Part shown: positions 53,616-63,438 of the stretch, in pieces
How the letters are laid out: each line of letters starts with the position of its first letter
Numbering within the stretch: position 1 is the first letter of the stretch
Source: a bacterium HR10
GTDB taxonomy: Bacteria > Acidobacteriota > Blastocatellia > HR10
Direction: 5' to 3'
DNA length: 64,000 nt
Assembly: GCA_002923315.1 (NCBI GenBank)
Contig: BEHM01000006.1
Location: forward strand, 21,489-85,488
Program-made: the position numbers and the translations under genes
Notes under the pieces: generated by a model
Told to the model about the DNA's origin: nothing
What the model saw: only the letters and a program-made list of their open reading frames with translations
Databases searched by the model: none

Positions 53616-53644
53616 TTGACAGTATGAGACGCAGATTATATAAT
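53616..53644 (+). promoter_or_regulatory. Perfect-consensus sigma70 promoter of groESL
   Basis: TTGACA (53616-53621), 17 nt, TATAAT (53639-53644): a perfect match in both hexamers and spacing. The leader to groES is ~46 nt. No CIRCE (HrcA) inverted repeat was found. Confidence 0.85.
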
Positions 53645-53696
53645 TCCAATCGAATCAAGTTTGGGTGATGGGAAAACTTCGACGCAGGAGGTGGAT

Positions 53697-54020
53697 ATGG
53701 CCTTGAACATTCGTCCCTTGCACGATCGCGTGGTCGTGAAACGGTTGGAGGAAGAGGAGCAGGTCCGTGGCGGGATCATCATCCCGGACACGGCCAAGGA
53801 GAAACCGCAGCAAGGTGAGGTTGTCGCCGTGGGGAATGGGAAGATTTTAGAGAATGGCACCAAGATTCCCCTCGATGTGAAAGTTGGGGATCGGGTGCTG
53901 TTCGGCAAGTATGCGGGTACGGAAGTACGAATTGATGATGAGGAATACCTGATCATGCGCGAGGATGAAATCCTCGCGGTGATCGAAGTCGCCTCTAAGG
54001 CCAAGTCGGCCGGCAAATGA
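53697..54020 (+). CDS. groES: Co-chaperonin GroES
   Basis: A 107-residue protein. It begins [20 protein letters not shown] and includes the mobile-loop region [45 protein letters not shown] and [13 protein letters not shown]. The C-terminus is extended by about ten residues (SKAKSAGK). CAGGAGGTG precedes ATG 53697. It caps the GroEL folding chamber; groEL starts 25 nt downstream. Confidence 0.97.
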   Translation: MALNIRPLHDRVVVKRLEEEEQVRGGIIIPDTAKEKPQQGEVVAVGNGKILENGTKIPLDVKVGDRVLFGKYAGTEVRIDDEEYLIMREDEILAVIEVASKAKSAGK

Positions 54021-54042
54021 AAAATTCTCATGGAGGAGGTAG

Positions 54043-55668
<1,626 letters not shown>

Positions 55669-55674
55669 GAATTC

Positions 55675-55720
55675 GGGGGTGAGGCTCCTTGGGCGAGCCC
55701 CGCGCGAGGGGCCTCCCCCC
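55675..55720. terminator. Bidirectional GC-rich terminator between groEL and the acyl-CoA synthetase gene
   Basis: GGGGG(T)GAGGC pairs with GCCTC-CCCCC across the 53-nt gap between convergent genes, with inner GGCTC/GAGCC and CCCC/GGGG stems. In the plus direction it is followed by GTTATTT. It probably serves groESL and the opposing gene. Confidence 0.55.
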
Positions 55721-55721
55721 G

Positions 55722-57836
55722 TTATTTCAGTCGGATCCGCGCATCCACCGCTTTGCTTCCTCCCGGAAGCGGGGAGGTCATAAAGGGATTGACGTCCAGC
55801 TCCGCGATCTCAGGGAAATCCCCCGCCAGTTGTGACAAACGCATCAGAGCCTCCTCAAGGATGGCGAAGTCCACAGGGGGTTCTCCGCGTGTCCCTCTCA
55901 AGATGGAGAAGCCACGGATAGAGCGGATCATCTCGCGCGCATCCCGGTCCGTGATCGGCCAGATGCGGAAGACGACATCGGCCAGAGACTCTACGTAGAT
56001 GCCGCCTGTGCCGAACATGATCAGGGGACCGAACTGCGGATCCTGCACGATGCCCAGAATGACCTCGCGTCCACCGCGGATCATCTCTTGGACGAGCACC
56101 CCCTGGAAGGTCTCGCTCAATCCGTGACGTTCGACGCGCTCCAGGAGCGTTTGAAAACTGCGGATGAGCTCCTCGTCTGTGCGCACATCCACAATGACGC
56201 CGCCGATCTCCGACTTATGTGTGAGCGCGTGCGCGAGGACCTTCAGGACGACCGGGTATCCGATCTCGTGAGCGGCGGCGAGGGCGTCCTTCAGCGTGCG
56301 GGCGAAGCCGAAGCGGCAGACGGGCAGGCCATAGGCGTCGAGGATGGTCAAGGCTTCGGCCGAGCTGAGCTCCGTTCGTCCCTCATGGCGAACGGTCGCG
56401 ATGATGCGCTCGACGATCTCCCGCTCGACCTCGAAGGTGCGGACGGTCCCTTCTTCTCGGTCCCGACGTTCGCGATAGGTGACCAGGGCCGAGAGGGCGC
56501 GGGCTGCCGATTCGGGGAACTGGTAGATCGGGAATGTGCGGTGAGGGCGCTGGTGCATCTCTCGGAAGAATCCTTCGGGAGCCATGAAGACGCCGAGCAC
56601 GGGCTTCTCGTGCCGGCTCGCCACTTCGGCGATGGCTTCCGCGATGTCGTGGGGATTCACCATGATCGGCGGAACGAAGATGACGATCGCCGCGTCCACG
56701 TTCTCGTCCGAGAGGAGAAGGTCGAGGGCGAAGCGATACGTCGCGGCATCAGCGCTCGCGATGAGGTCGACGGGGTTCTCCAGGGCGCACTCCTCAGGCA
56801 ATCGCAGGCGCAACTGGGCGCGCGTGCGGGGCGACAGCTCGGCGATCTTCAGACCGAAGTTCACGCAGGCATCGGTCGCCATGATGGCGGGGCCTCCGGC
56901 GTTAGTGAGGATCGCCACGCGGTTCCCTCGCGGGATCGGGCAGTAGACGAAGGCCATCGCCAAGTCGAACAAGTCCTCGATCGAAAGCGCCCGCAAGACC
57001 CCGCACTGTTCGAGCAGCGCCTCGGTGGCGAGATCGAGCCCGGCGAGGGCTCCTGTGTGGGAGGATGCCGCGCGCGCGCCGGCGGCCGTGCGTCCGGCTT
57101 TCACGGTGATGATGGGCTTCTTCTTGGTCACGCGTCGCGCCAATTGGGTGAACTTTCGTGGATTCCCGAAGGATTCCAAGTACATGAGGATGACGTCCGT
57201 GTGGGGGTCCTCCTCCCAATACTCGAGCAGATCGTTGCCGGAGACATCAGCCTTGTTCCCCATGGAGACGAACATCGAGAATCCGAGGCCGAGGCGCTCC
57301 GCCATGTTCAGGATCGCGGCGCCAAGGGCGCCCGATTGGGATGTGAATCCGATGCGCCCCGGCAGCGGTCGTGTCGGTGCGAACGTGGCGTTCAGCCGCA
57401 CGGCGGGATCCGTATTGATGATGCCCATGCAGTTGGGGCCGATCAGGCGCATGCCGTACCGTCGAACCTTCTCCAGGAGCCGCTGTTCGCGCTCAAGCCC
57501 GATCGGCCCTGTCTCCTTGAAGCCGGCGGTGATGATGACCAGGCCGCGTACGCCCTTCCGTCCGCACTCATCCACGACTCGAAGGACTTCCTCCTTTGGA
57601 ACGACGATGATCGCCAGGTCCACCGGATCCGGGATATCCAGGATGCTTGGAAAGCACTTGATCGAGTGAATGACCTCCGCGTGCGGGTTCACCGGGAAGA
57701 CCTTCCCGTTGAACTCGTACTCGACGATGTTGTGGAGGATCTCCCATCCGATGGAGCCTTTCTTTCGGGAGGCTCCGACGACGGCGATGGAGCGCGGCTT
57801 GAAGATGTAATCGAGCGGATGTCGCGTGTCGGTCAT
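55722..57836 (-). CDS. NDP-forming acetate/acyl-CoA synthetase family protein
   Basis: A 704-residue fusion of the alpha and beta parts of ADP-forming acyl-CoA synthetases. It has an N-terminal CoA-binding Rossmann domain (IAVVGASRKKGSIGWEIL), succinyl-CoA ligase-like domains with the phospho-His loop ASSHTGALAGLD, and a C-terminal ATP-grasp domain (YPVVLKVLAHALTHKSEIGG, VLVQEMIRGGREVILGIV). It interconverts acyl-CoA plus ADP and acid plus ATP; the acyl group is unknown. ATG 57836 lies 12 nt after a -10 element. The upstream in-frame extension would run through the promoter and is rejected. Confidence 0.88.
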   Translation of the reverse strand: MTDTRHPLDYIFKPRSIAVVGASRKKGSIGWEILHNIVEYEFNGKVFPVNPHAEVIHSIKCFPSILDIPDPVDLAIIVVPKEEVLRVVDECGRKGVRGLVIITAGFKETGPIGLEREQRLLEKVRRYGMRLIGPNCMGIINTDPAVRLNATFAPTRPLPGRIGFTSQSGALGAAILNMAERLGLGFSMFVSMGNKADVSGNDLLEYWEEDPHTDVILMYLESFGNPRKFTQLARRVTKKKPIITVKAGRTAAGARAASSHTGALAGLDLATEALLEQCGVLRALSIEDLFDLAMAFVYCPIPRGNRVAILTNAGGPAIMATDACVNFGLKIAELSPRTRAQLRLRLPEECALENPVDLIASADAATYRFALDLLLSDENVDAAIVIFVPPIMVNPHDIAEAIAEVASRHEKPVLGVFMAPEGFFREMHQRPHRTFPIYQFPESAARALSALVTYRERRDREEGTVRTFEVEREIVERIIATVRHEGRTELSSAEALTILDAYGLPVCRFGFARTLKDALAAAHEIGYPVVLKVLAHALTHKSEIGGVIVDVRTDEELIRSFQTLLERVERHGLSETFQGVLVQEMIRGGREVILGIVQDPQFGPLIMFGTGGIYVESLADVVFRIWPITDRDAREMIRSIRGFSILRGTRGEPPVDFAILEEALMRLSQLAGDFPEIAELDVNPFMTSPLPGGSKAVDARIRLK

Positions 57837-57848
57837 AGTTCGGAGATA

Positions 57849-57878
57849 ATCGTACCCGAGGAGGCGGGAGGTCGGCAA
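57849..57878 (-). promoter_or_regulatory. Candidate promoter of the acyl-CoA synthetase gene
   Basis: On the minus strand TTGCCG (57873-57878), 18 nt, TACGAT (57849-57854), 12 nt before the ATG, again predicting a very short leader. Confidence 0.45.
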
Positions 57879-57887
57879 GCGGGGATA

Positions 57888-57916
57888 TTGCGGGCGCTCC
57901 GGGGCATTGATACAAT
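57888..57916 (+). promoter_or_regulatory. Candidate promoter upstream of the menC-like operon
   Basis: TTGCGG (57888-57893), 17 nt, TACAAT (57911-57916). It lies ~225 nt before the enolase-family start codon and is divergent from the synthetase promoter. Confidence 0.5.
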
Positions 57917-57922
57917 TCCCCG

Positions 57923-58141
57923 TGTCACAGAGGGGTTGGGCGCGCAGATTGAAGATTATGAGTGCCTTCGGCCACCACGCGAGTGGTCCCGCTTGCTTCG
58001 GCATCATTGGGCCGGACGGTGATGATGCCAGCGGCTTTCATCCCTCCGGAGCCTATCAGCCCGGAGGTATTGAGCGTCTGCTCGGTCTCGCATCTTGGGC
58101 TGGGACTCTGAGCGGAGCGATTTCCTGAGGGGGACGGGAGG
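57923..58141 (+). other. Long leader region before the menC-like gene
   Basis: About 219 nt between the predicted transcription start and ATG 58142. It holds a hairpin (CCTCCGG at 58043-58049 with CCGGAGG at 58061-58067) and a 56-codon frame from ATG 57958 to 58128 without a good ribosome binding site. No known riboswitch was recognised by eye. Confidence 0.4.
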
Positions 58142-59254
58142 ATGCGGATTCACCGCGTCGAGCTGCGAGAACTTCGCATGTCGCTTCGCGCTCCGTTTGA
58201 GACGAGCTTCGGTCGCACCAGCGAGCGGCGCATTGTGCTCGTGCGCGTCTTCGATGGGGAGGGGGGAGAAGGGTGGGGCGAGTGCACGGCTCCCGAGGAA
58301 CCGTTCTACAATCACGAGTTCGTGGACGCGGCATGGCTCGTGATGCGGGACTTTCTCATCCCCATGCTGCTCAGGCGTGAGCTGGAGGCGGCGAGCGACG
58401 TCCCTGGGCTCTTTCGTCCGGTTCGTGGCCACGGCATGGCCAAAGCGGCGTTGGAAGCGGCGTGTTGGGACCTGCAGGCGCGTCGGGAGGGGAAGCCGTT
58501 GTGGCAGCTCCTCGGCGGTACGCGTTTGGAGATCGAGTGCGGCGTCTCCATCGGGATCCAGCCCTCTCTCGGGGACCTGGTGAGGAAGGTGGAGCAGGAG
58601 CTGGCGGCCGGCTATCGGCGGATCAAGGTGAAGATCAAGCCGGGCATGGAACGGGAGATCATCGGCGCCGTGCGCGCGGCTTTCCCTGATGTCCCCCTCA
58701 TGGCCGATGCGAACGCGGCCTATACCCTGGAAGACGCGGAGGTGTTGCGCTCGCTGGATGAGTTCAACCTGATGATGCTCGAACAGCCGCTCGCCTACGA
58801 TGACCTTCTCGATCATGCGGAGTTGCAACGGCACATGCGCACGCCGATCTGCTTGGACGAATCCATTGCGAGCGCGGAGCACGCGCGGAAAGCGCTGGCG
58901 GTCGGTGCCTGTCGGGTCATCAACATCAAACTCGGGCGCGTCGGGGGGTATGTCGAGGCCCGGCGCATCCATGATATGAGCCGGGCGCGCGGTGTGCCCG
59001 TGTGGTGCGGGGGGATGCTGGAGTCGGGCATCGGGCGAGCGCATAACATCGCGCTCTCGACTTTGGAGGGATTCTCTCTGCCGGGGGACGTCTCAGCGAG
59101 CCGACGCTATTGGGAGCAGGACATCATTGAGCCGGAGGTCGAAGTCACACCGCAGGGGACGATCCGGGTTCCGATGGGAGCGGGGATCGGCTTCACGGTG
59201 AACGAGCGACTCATCGAGCGCCTGACCGTGCGTCGGGAGGTGATCGCGGCATGA
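58142..59254 (+). CDS. menC: Enolase-superfamily o-succinylbenzoate synthase/N-acylamino acid racemase
   Basis: A 370-residue muconate-lactonising-type enolase. The catalytic set is visible: Lys162-x-Lys164 in RIKVKIKPG, metal ligands Asp189 (MADAN), Glu214 (LEQPL) and Asp239 (CLDES), and Lys263 in [10 protein letters not shown]. The [17 protein letters not shown] segment is typical of the MenC/NSAR group. It may make o-succinylbenzoate for menaquinone or racemise N-acyl amino acids; sequence alone cannot separate these, and no other men gene is present. GACGGGAGG precedes the ATG. Confidence 0.82.
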   Translation: MRIHRVELRELRMSLRAPFETSFGRTSERRIVLVRVFDGEGGEGWGECTAPEEPFYNHEFVDAAWLVMRDFLIPMLLRRELEAASDVPGLFRPVRGHGMAKAALEAACWDLQARREGKPLWQLLGGTRLEIECGVSIGIQPSLGDLVRKVEQELAAGYRRIKVKIKPGMEREIIGAVRAAFPDVPLMADANAAYTLEDAEVLRSLDEFNLMMLEQPLAYDDLLDHAELQRHMRTPICLDESIASAEHARKALAVGACRVINIKLGRVGGYVEARRIHDMSRARGVPVWCGGMLESGIGRAHNIALSTLEGFSLPGDVSASRRYWEQDIIEPEVEVTPQGTIRVPMGAGIGFTVNERLIERLTVRREVIAA

Positions 59255-59459
59255 TGAGCGCGAGAGCGGGGTGCCGATGCGGCGAGGGGCTGAGGCGGCT
59301 TTCATATGCCGGAGAGCTTTCGACCCGCCTTCATCCTGGTCGTCCTGGAAGGGGCGCCCGCGATGGCCGTCAGTCATCGCCGCGTCGCATCTTCGCACCG
59401 CCCTTTGAGCAAGCGACTGCGGGGTGCAGGGAGACGCATCTCGGCTTCTGAGAGAGGGC
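59255..59459. other. Gap between the menC-like and Nudix genes
   Basis: 205 bases with no recognised gene or strong promoter. Short open frames exist (for example ATG 59306) but show no family resemblance. Confidence 0.4.
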
Positions 59460-59945
59460 ATGCGGACGCTGCGTGAGATCTCAGCTGGCGGAGTCGTCTA
59501 CCGATGGGCGGGAGCGCGCCCCGAAGTCATCCTGATCGCCCGAGAGGAGGGAAACGTCTGGTGTTTGCCGAAGGGCTTGGTGGAACCTGGCGAGAGGGTG
59601 CGCGAGACGGCCCAGCGCGAGGTGCGCGAGGAGACGGGTGTGCGGGGAGAGATCGTCGGGAAGATCGGGCAGGTCAACTATTGGTATATCGGTCGAGAGG
59701 GAGGGGAGCCCGTGCGGATTTTCAAGACGGTCCATTTCTACCTCATGCGGTATCTTGAGGGGGACGTGCGACAGCACGATTGGGAGGTCGAGGACGCTCG
59801 ATGGTTCCCTCTGGCGGAGGCCATACAACGAGCGACCTATAAAGGCGAGCGCGAGATTCTGGAGAAGGCGGAGCGCATGCTCGCGGAAGAGGCGCGCGCT
59901 TCCGCGCGATCGAAAGGGCGAGGTCGGAAATCGGGAGGAGGGTGA
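59460..59945 (+). CDS. Nudix hydrolase
   Basis: A 161-residue protein with a complete Nudix box beginning at Gly39 (GLVEPGERVRETAQREVREE then TGV). The N-terminus REISAGGVVYRW and the FKTVHFYLMRYLEGD region match diadenosine-polyphosphate/NTP hydrolases. The C-terminus is Arg/Lys/Gly-rich. It probably cleaves a nucleoside diphosphate linked to another group. Its stop shares a base with the ABC ATPase start. Confidence 0.88.
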   Translation: MRTLREISAGGVVYRWAGARPEVILIAREEGNVWCLPKGLVEPGERVRETAQREVREETGVRGEIVGKIGQVNYWYIGREGGEPVRIFKTVHFYLMRYLEGDVRQHDWEVEDARWFPLAEAIQRATYKGEREILEKAERMLAEEARASARSKGRGRKSGGG

Positions 59946-60883
59946 TGGCGGAATCTGTCATCGTCGTCGAGCGTGTCACTCACCAATACGGGGAACGCGT
60001 CGCGCTGCGCGAGGTGACTTTCGAGGTCAAGGCGGGGGAGATCTTCGCCTTGCTCGGGCCGAATGGGGGGGGGAAGACGACGCTCTTCCGAATCCTGGCG
60101 ACAGCGCTGGTCCCCACTTCGGGAGACGTTCGCATCTTTGGGCATGATGTGCGAATGCATCCGGAACGCGTCCGCTGGCACGTGGGCGTTGTCTTCCAAT
60201 CTCCGAGTGTGGATGGGAAGCTCACGGTGTGGGAGAATCTGCGCCACCAGGGTCATCTCTATGGGCTCTGGGGGCAGGACTTGAAGCGGCGGATCGAAAT
60301 GCTGCTTGAGCGTTTTGATCTCAGCGACCGCGCTCGGGAACCGGTGGAGCGACTCTCGGGTGGGCTGCGACGTCGCGTGGAGATCGCCAAGGCCTTATTA
60401 CATGAGCCCTCGCTCTTGGTGCTGGACGAGCCGACGGCGGGGCTGGATGCGCGCGCGCGCTTGGACCTCTGGGCCTATCTTCAGGCCCTTCGGGAGCGAA
60501 GGCCGCTCACCATCGTCTTCACCACCCATCACCTGGACGAGGGGGAGTCCTGCGACCGCGTGGCTATTCTGGATCGGGGACGGTTGGTCGCGCTCGATTC
60601 TCCAGAAGCGCTGAAGGCTGAAATCGGCGGAGATGTGATCTTCATCGAGAGTCGCGAGCTCGAATCTCTGCGCGCGGAGATTCGGGCGCGTTGGGGGATC
60701 GAGGCGACGCTCGTGGATGGCACGCTCTGCCTTCGGCATGAGCGAGGGCATGAGTTCCTCACCCGGTTGGTCGAAGCGTTCCCGGGCCGCATCATCTCCC
60801 TCATGGTGCGACGACCCACGCTGGAGGACGTCTTCATCCACCGAACGGGCCATCGCTTCGAGGATGATGTTCATCCGCAGTGA
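59945..60883 (+). CDS. ABC transporter ATP-binding protein (DrrA/CcmA type)
   Basis: A 312-residue ATPase. Walker A GPNGGGKTT is at residues 38-46, signature LSGGLRRRVEIAKAL, Walker B LLVLDEPTAGLD, and H-loop TTHHLDEG. A ~100-residue C-terminal domain ends VRRPTLEDVFIHRTG, as in drug- or ABC-2-type exporters. The gene follows Nudix directly (1-nt overlap) behind a GGAGGAGG site. No permease gene follows; a convergent rimI comes next. Confidence 0.9.
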   Translation: MAESVIVVERVTHQYGERVALREVTFEVKAGEIFALLGPNGGGKTTLFRILATALVPTSGDVRIFGHDVRMHPERVRWHVGVVFQSPSVDGKLTVWENLRHQGHLYGLWGQDLKRRIEMLLERFDLSDRAREPVERLSGGLRRRVEIAKALLHEPSLLVLDEPTAGLDARARLDLWAYLQALRERRPLTIVFTTHHLDEGESCDRVAILDRGRLVALDSPEALKAEIGGDVIFIESRELESLRAEIRARWGIEATLVDGTLCLRHERGHEFLTRLVEAFPGRIISLMVRRPTLEDVFIHRTGHRFEDDVHPQ

Positions 60884-60998
60884 GGGCGGATCGCTCTCCT
60901 CGTCCGAATGGGTGAGCGGTCCCTCCGTCTGCTCTTCGCCGTGGGAGCGCGCGGACGATTCCCCAAAAGGACATGAGGGGGATCGAGCGGTTCGCCTC

Positions 60999-61475
60999 CT
61001 ATTCGTCGGGCGCTGGGGACGGGAGCGGCTTCATCATGAGCAGAGCGTCTTCTCCGTTGGTATAGTATCGCGGGAGGTGTTGCGTGACGGTGTATCCCAA
61101 TTTTTGGTAGAGCGCTTGAGCGGCGTGATTGTCCACCCGGACTTCCAATCGGGCGATCGTCGCCCCGTGTTCGGAGAACGCCTCCTCCAGGGCATCCATG
61201 AGCAGGCGTCCGAAGCCACGCCGCCGCCACTGCGGGTCCACGCCGAGCGCGATCACATGGCCGACGCCGCCAGGCTCCATGCTCCCGATGACGAAGCCGA
61301 CCATTCGTCCATCGGGGAGTTCGATCTTTCGCGCAATGACCAGAGGGTTCGTCAGCAGATAACGCAGCGTGTCTCGGTCGTACGTCTCGCCATCGGCGAA
61401 ACAGCGTTGATCCAGCTCCCAGCACGCTTGGAGGTCTCGAACCGTCATCGGTCGGATGGAGACTTCGCACACCAT
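60999..61475 (-). CDS. rimI: GNAT acetyltransferase (RimI-like)
   Basis: A 158-residue GCN5-type N-acetyltransferase. It begins VSIRPMTVRDLQACWELDQR, with the acetyl-CoA loop VDPQWRRRGFGRLLM and the C-terminal VRVDNHAAQALYQKLGYTVT, as in RimI, which acetylates ribosomal protein S18. The assignment to RimI is by similarity of pattern; another peptide N-terminus or small molecule is possible. GGAAGGAGG precedes ATG 61475. Confidence 0.8.
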   Translation of the reverse strand: MVCEVSIRPMTVRDLQACWELDQRCFADGETYDRDTLRYLLTNPLVIARKIELPDGRMVGFVIGSMEPGGVGHVIALGVDPQWRRRGFGRLLMDALEEAFSEHGATIARLEVRVDNHAAQALYQKLGYTVTQHLPRYYTNGEDALLMMKPLPSPAPDE

Positions 61476-61545
61476 CGCGCTTCCTCCTTCCGCATCCCCA
61501 TCTCACGGGGAGAATCATATGCTTCGGATCGAGGTGGAGCAAGAG

Positions 61546-62589
61546 CTACCGAATGAACATGGCGTCGCCGTAGCTGTAGAAGCGGTATCGCTGGGCGACA
61601 GCATGCGCATAGGCGCGCAGGACGTTCTCTCGGCCGGCGAACGCGCATACGAGCATGAGCAATGTTGAGCGCGGGAGATGGAAATTCGTCACCAGGCCGT
61701 CAATGACCTTGAAGCGATAGCCCGGGTAGATGAACAGCTCCGTCCAACCGGTTCCTGCACGGACGAAGCCTTCCGCATCGGCGGCGGATTCCAGTGCCCG
61801 GACAGTCGTCGTCCCCACCGCAATGACCGGGCGTCCGCTCCGCCGCGCATCGTTAATCGCCGCCGCCGTTTCTGACGGAATGACGAACTCTTCGCCGTCC
61901 ATGCGGTGTTTCTCGACCTCTTCTGTGCGGACGGGCTTGAAGGTCCCGTAGCCCACATGAAGCGTGAGCTCGACGATGTGAACCCCGCGCTCTCGAAGCG
62001 CGGCGAAGACGCGTTCGGTGAAGTGAAAGCCGGCCGTCGGGGCGGCCACCGATCCGCGATGTTTCGCATAGATGGTTTGGTAGCGGAGCACATCGCGCGC
62101 GAAGGACGCCGGGTCCGGTCGCTTGATGTACGGAGGTAACGGCGCCACGCCGATGCGATCAATGCGAGCGTCCAAGTCCTCCTCCGGACAGAGGAATTCG
62201 ATGAGACGCTTCCCTTCTGCTTCGGCGGCGAGGATACGCGCTTCCAATCGCCCTTCGTCGAAGACCAGCTCGGTTCCCGGTCGCGCGACGCGCCCCGGTT
62301 TGATCAGGGCTTCCCAGCGCGTCCCCTCACGCCGTCGCAGTAACAGGACCTCGACGTGGCCCGTGAATCCCTTCCGTCTCCCGAAAAGGCGCGCCGGGAA
62401 GACGCGGGTGTTGTTGAGGACCAGGACGCTCCCCGGCGTGACCTCGTGCGGGAACTCGTAGAAATATCGGTCCCAGTACGTCCCCGTCCTCCGATCCAGG
62501 ACGAGCAGGCGCGAGTGGTCGCGCTCCGGCAGCGGCTCTTGCGCGATCAGCTCCTCGGGCAGATCGTAGTCGAAATCCGACGCCCTCAT
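61546..62589 (-). CDS. queA: S-adenosylmethionine:tRNA ribosyltransferase-isomerase
   Basis: A 347-residue enzyme of queuosine tRNA modification. It begins MRASDFDYDLPEELIAQEPL, with LLVLDRRTG, VLVLNNTRVFPARLFGRR, YQTIYAKHRGSVAAPTAGFH and a C-terminal NFHLPRSTLLMLVCAFAG. It transfers the ribosyl group of SAM to preQ1-tRNA. ATG 62589 with GAAAGGTG upstream restores the normal N-terminus. The methyltransferase gene ends 1 nt upstream. Confidence 0.95.
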   Translation of the reverse strand: MRASDFDYDLPEELIAQEPLPERDHSRLLVLDRRTGTYWDRYFYEFPHEVTPGSVLVLNNTRVFPARLFGRRKGFTGHVEVLLLRRREGTRWEALIKPGRVARPGTELVFDEGRLEARILAAEAEGKRLIEFLCPEEDLDARIDRIGVAPLPPYIKRPDPASFARDVLRYQTIYAKHRGSVAAPTAGFHFTERVFAALRERGVHIVELTLHVGYGTFKPVRTEEVEKHRMDGEEFVIPSETAAAINDARRSGRPVIAVGTTTVRALESAADAEGFVRAGTGWTELFIYPGYRFKVIDGLVTNFHLPRSTLLMLVCAFAGRENVLRAYAHAVAQRYRFYSYGDAMFIR

Positions 62590-62590
62590 C

Positions 62591-63418
62591 TCACACCTTT
62601 CGGCCGATAGCCAGCGTCGCTTTGATGGAGAAATCGAACTCGGCGCGGCGGCGCTCGCGCTCGATGATCCGACGCATCTGGCGCCGGACGCGCTCGCGCG
62701 TCGCCTCATCAGGTAGGAAGGCCAACCACTGCGGGAGGAAGTAGTCCTCGATTAACGGCGATTCGAGGAAATCTGCCGCCGTCTCAAACACGAACTCCGC
62801 GCGCTCCACGAAGCAGTGGGGGTATTGAAGGCCGTAGCGAGCGAAGATCTCCTGCACCTCCGTCACGGTCGGCCACCGGATGCTGAGCGCTTCGACCTGC
62901 GGCGAGTAGGCGTCGAGCCCACAACGATGGAGCGCTTCCCAGAGGATCGAATAGCACTCGTCGAAGCTGCCGCGCGTGAGCAACTTCAAGGCGACCGTCG
63001 CCTGATATTCGGCGACGCGCGCCATCTCGGCCACCATCGGAGCGATATGCGAGGGGGGCAGTAGCGTCGCATCACCGATGACCAGTCCATAGGATGCCGC
63101 TTCGAGTCCCAGATCGGTCGGATCTTTCTCCAGGAAGGTGAGGTTCGGCAGCCGCTTGATCGCCGCCTTCGAGCGCGCGATCTCGACCATGATGGCATTC
63201 CGCTCGGTCGCGACGACCTCCCCCCGCATGCCGATCCGGGCGGCCAGATCAAGTGCGAGACCTCCAGTCCCACTGTTGACCTCCAGGATCGCCCCCTGCT
63301 TCGGGAGGGGGACGTGCTTCTCCACCATCTGATCGAACGGCTCGCGCCAGACCGGGACGATATAGAGATCGTACCGATACGCGAGTTCCCGCAACGATCG
63401 GCCCATCACCGTGTGCAT
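62591..63418 (-). CDS. SAM-dependent methyltransferase-like protein
   Basis: A protein of about 275 residues with a class I methyltransferase fold. Motif I is ILEVNSGTGGLALDLAARIG, followed by VVATERNAIMVEIARSKA and LVIGDATLLPP. Note SGTGG in place of the more common GxGxG, and Asn before it. The rest (FVERAEFVFETAADFLESPL, LAFLPDEATRERVRRQMRRI) does not identify a substrate. ATG 63406 is an alternative start; neither has a clear ribosome binding site. It follows the coiled-coil gene by 20 nt and precedes queA. Confidence 0.75.
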   Translation of the reverse strand: MHTVMGRSLRELAYRYDLYIVPVWREPFDQMVEKHVPLPKQGAILEVNSGTGGLALDLAARIGMRGEVVATERNAIMVEIARSKAAIKRLPNLTFLEKDPTDLGLEAASYGLVIGDATLLPPSHIAPMVAEMARVAEYQATVALKLLTRGSFDECYSILWEALHRCGLDAYSPQVEALSIRWPTVTEVQEIFARYGLQYPHCFVERAEFVFETAADFLESPLIEDYFLPQWLAFLPDEATRERVRRQMRRIIERERRRAEFDFSIKATLAIGRKV

Positions 63419-63438
63419 GGTATCCGAACCGGGAAGAT

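Noticed and set aside
53460..53696. CIRCE (HrcA) operator expected before groESL
   Set aside because: No TTAGCACTC inverted repeat is present in the intergenic region.
57958..58128. A 56-codon Gly/Ala/Ser-rich frame before the menC-like gene
   Set aside because: No ribosome binding site and no recognisable family; kept only as part of the leader description.
59306..59476. A short frame (MPESFRPAFILVVLEG...) between the menC-like and Nudix genes
   Set aside because: Weak ribosome binding site, overlaps the Nudix start and its second half is Arg/Ser-rich; insufficient support.
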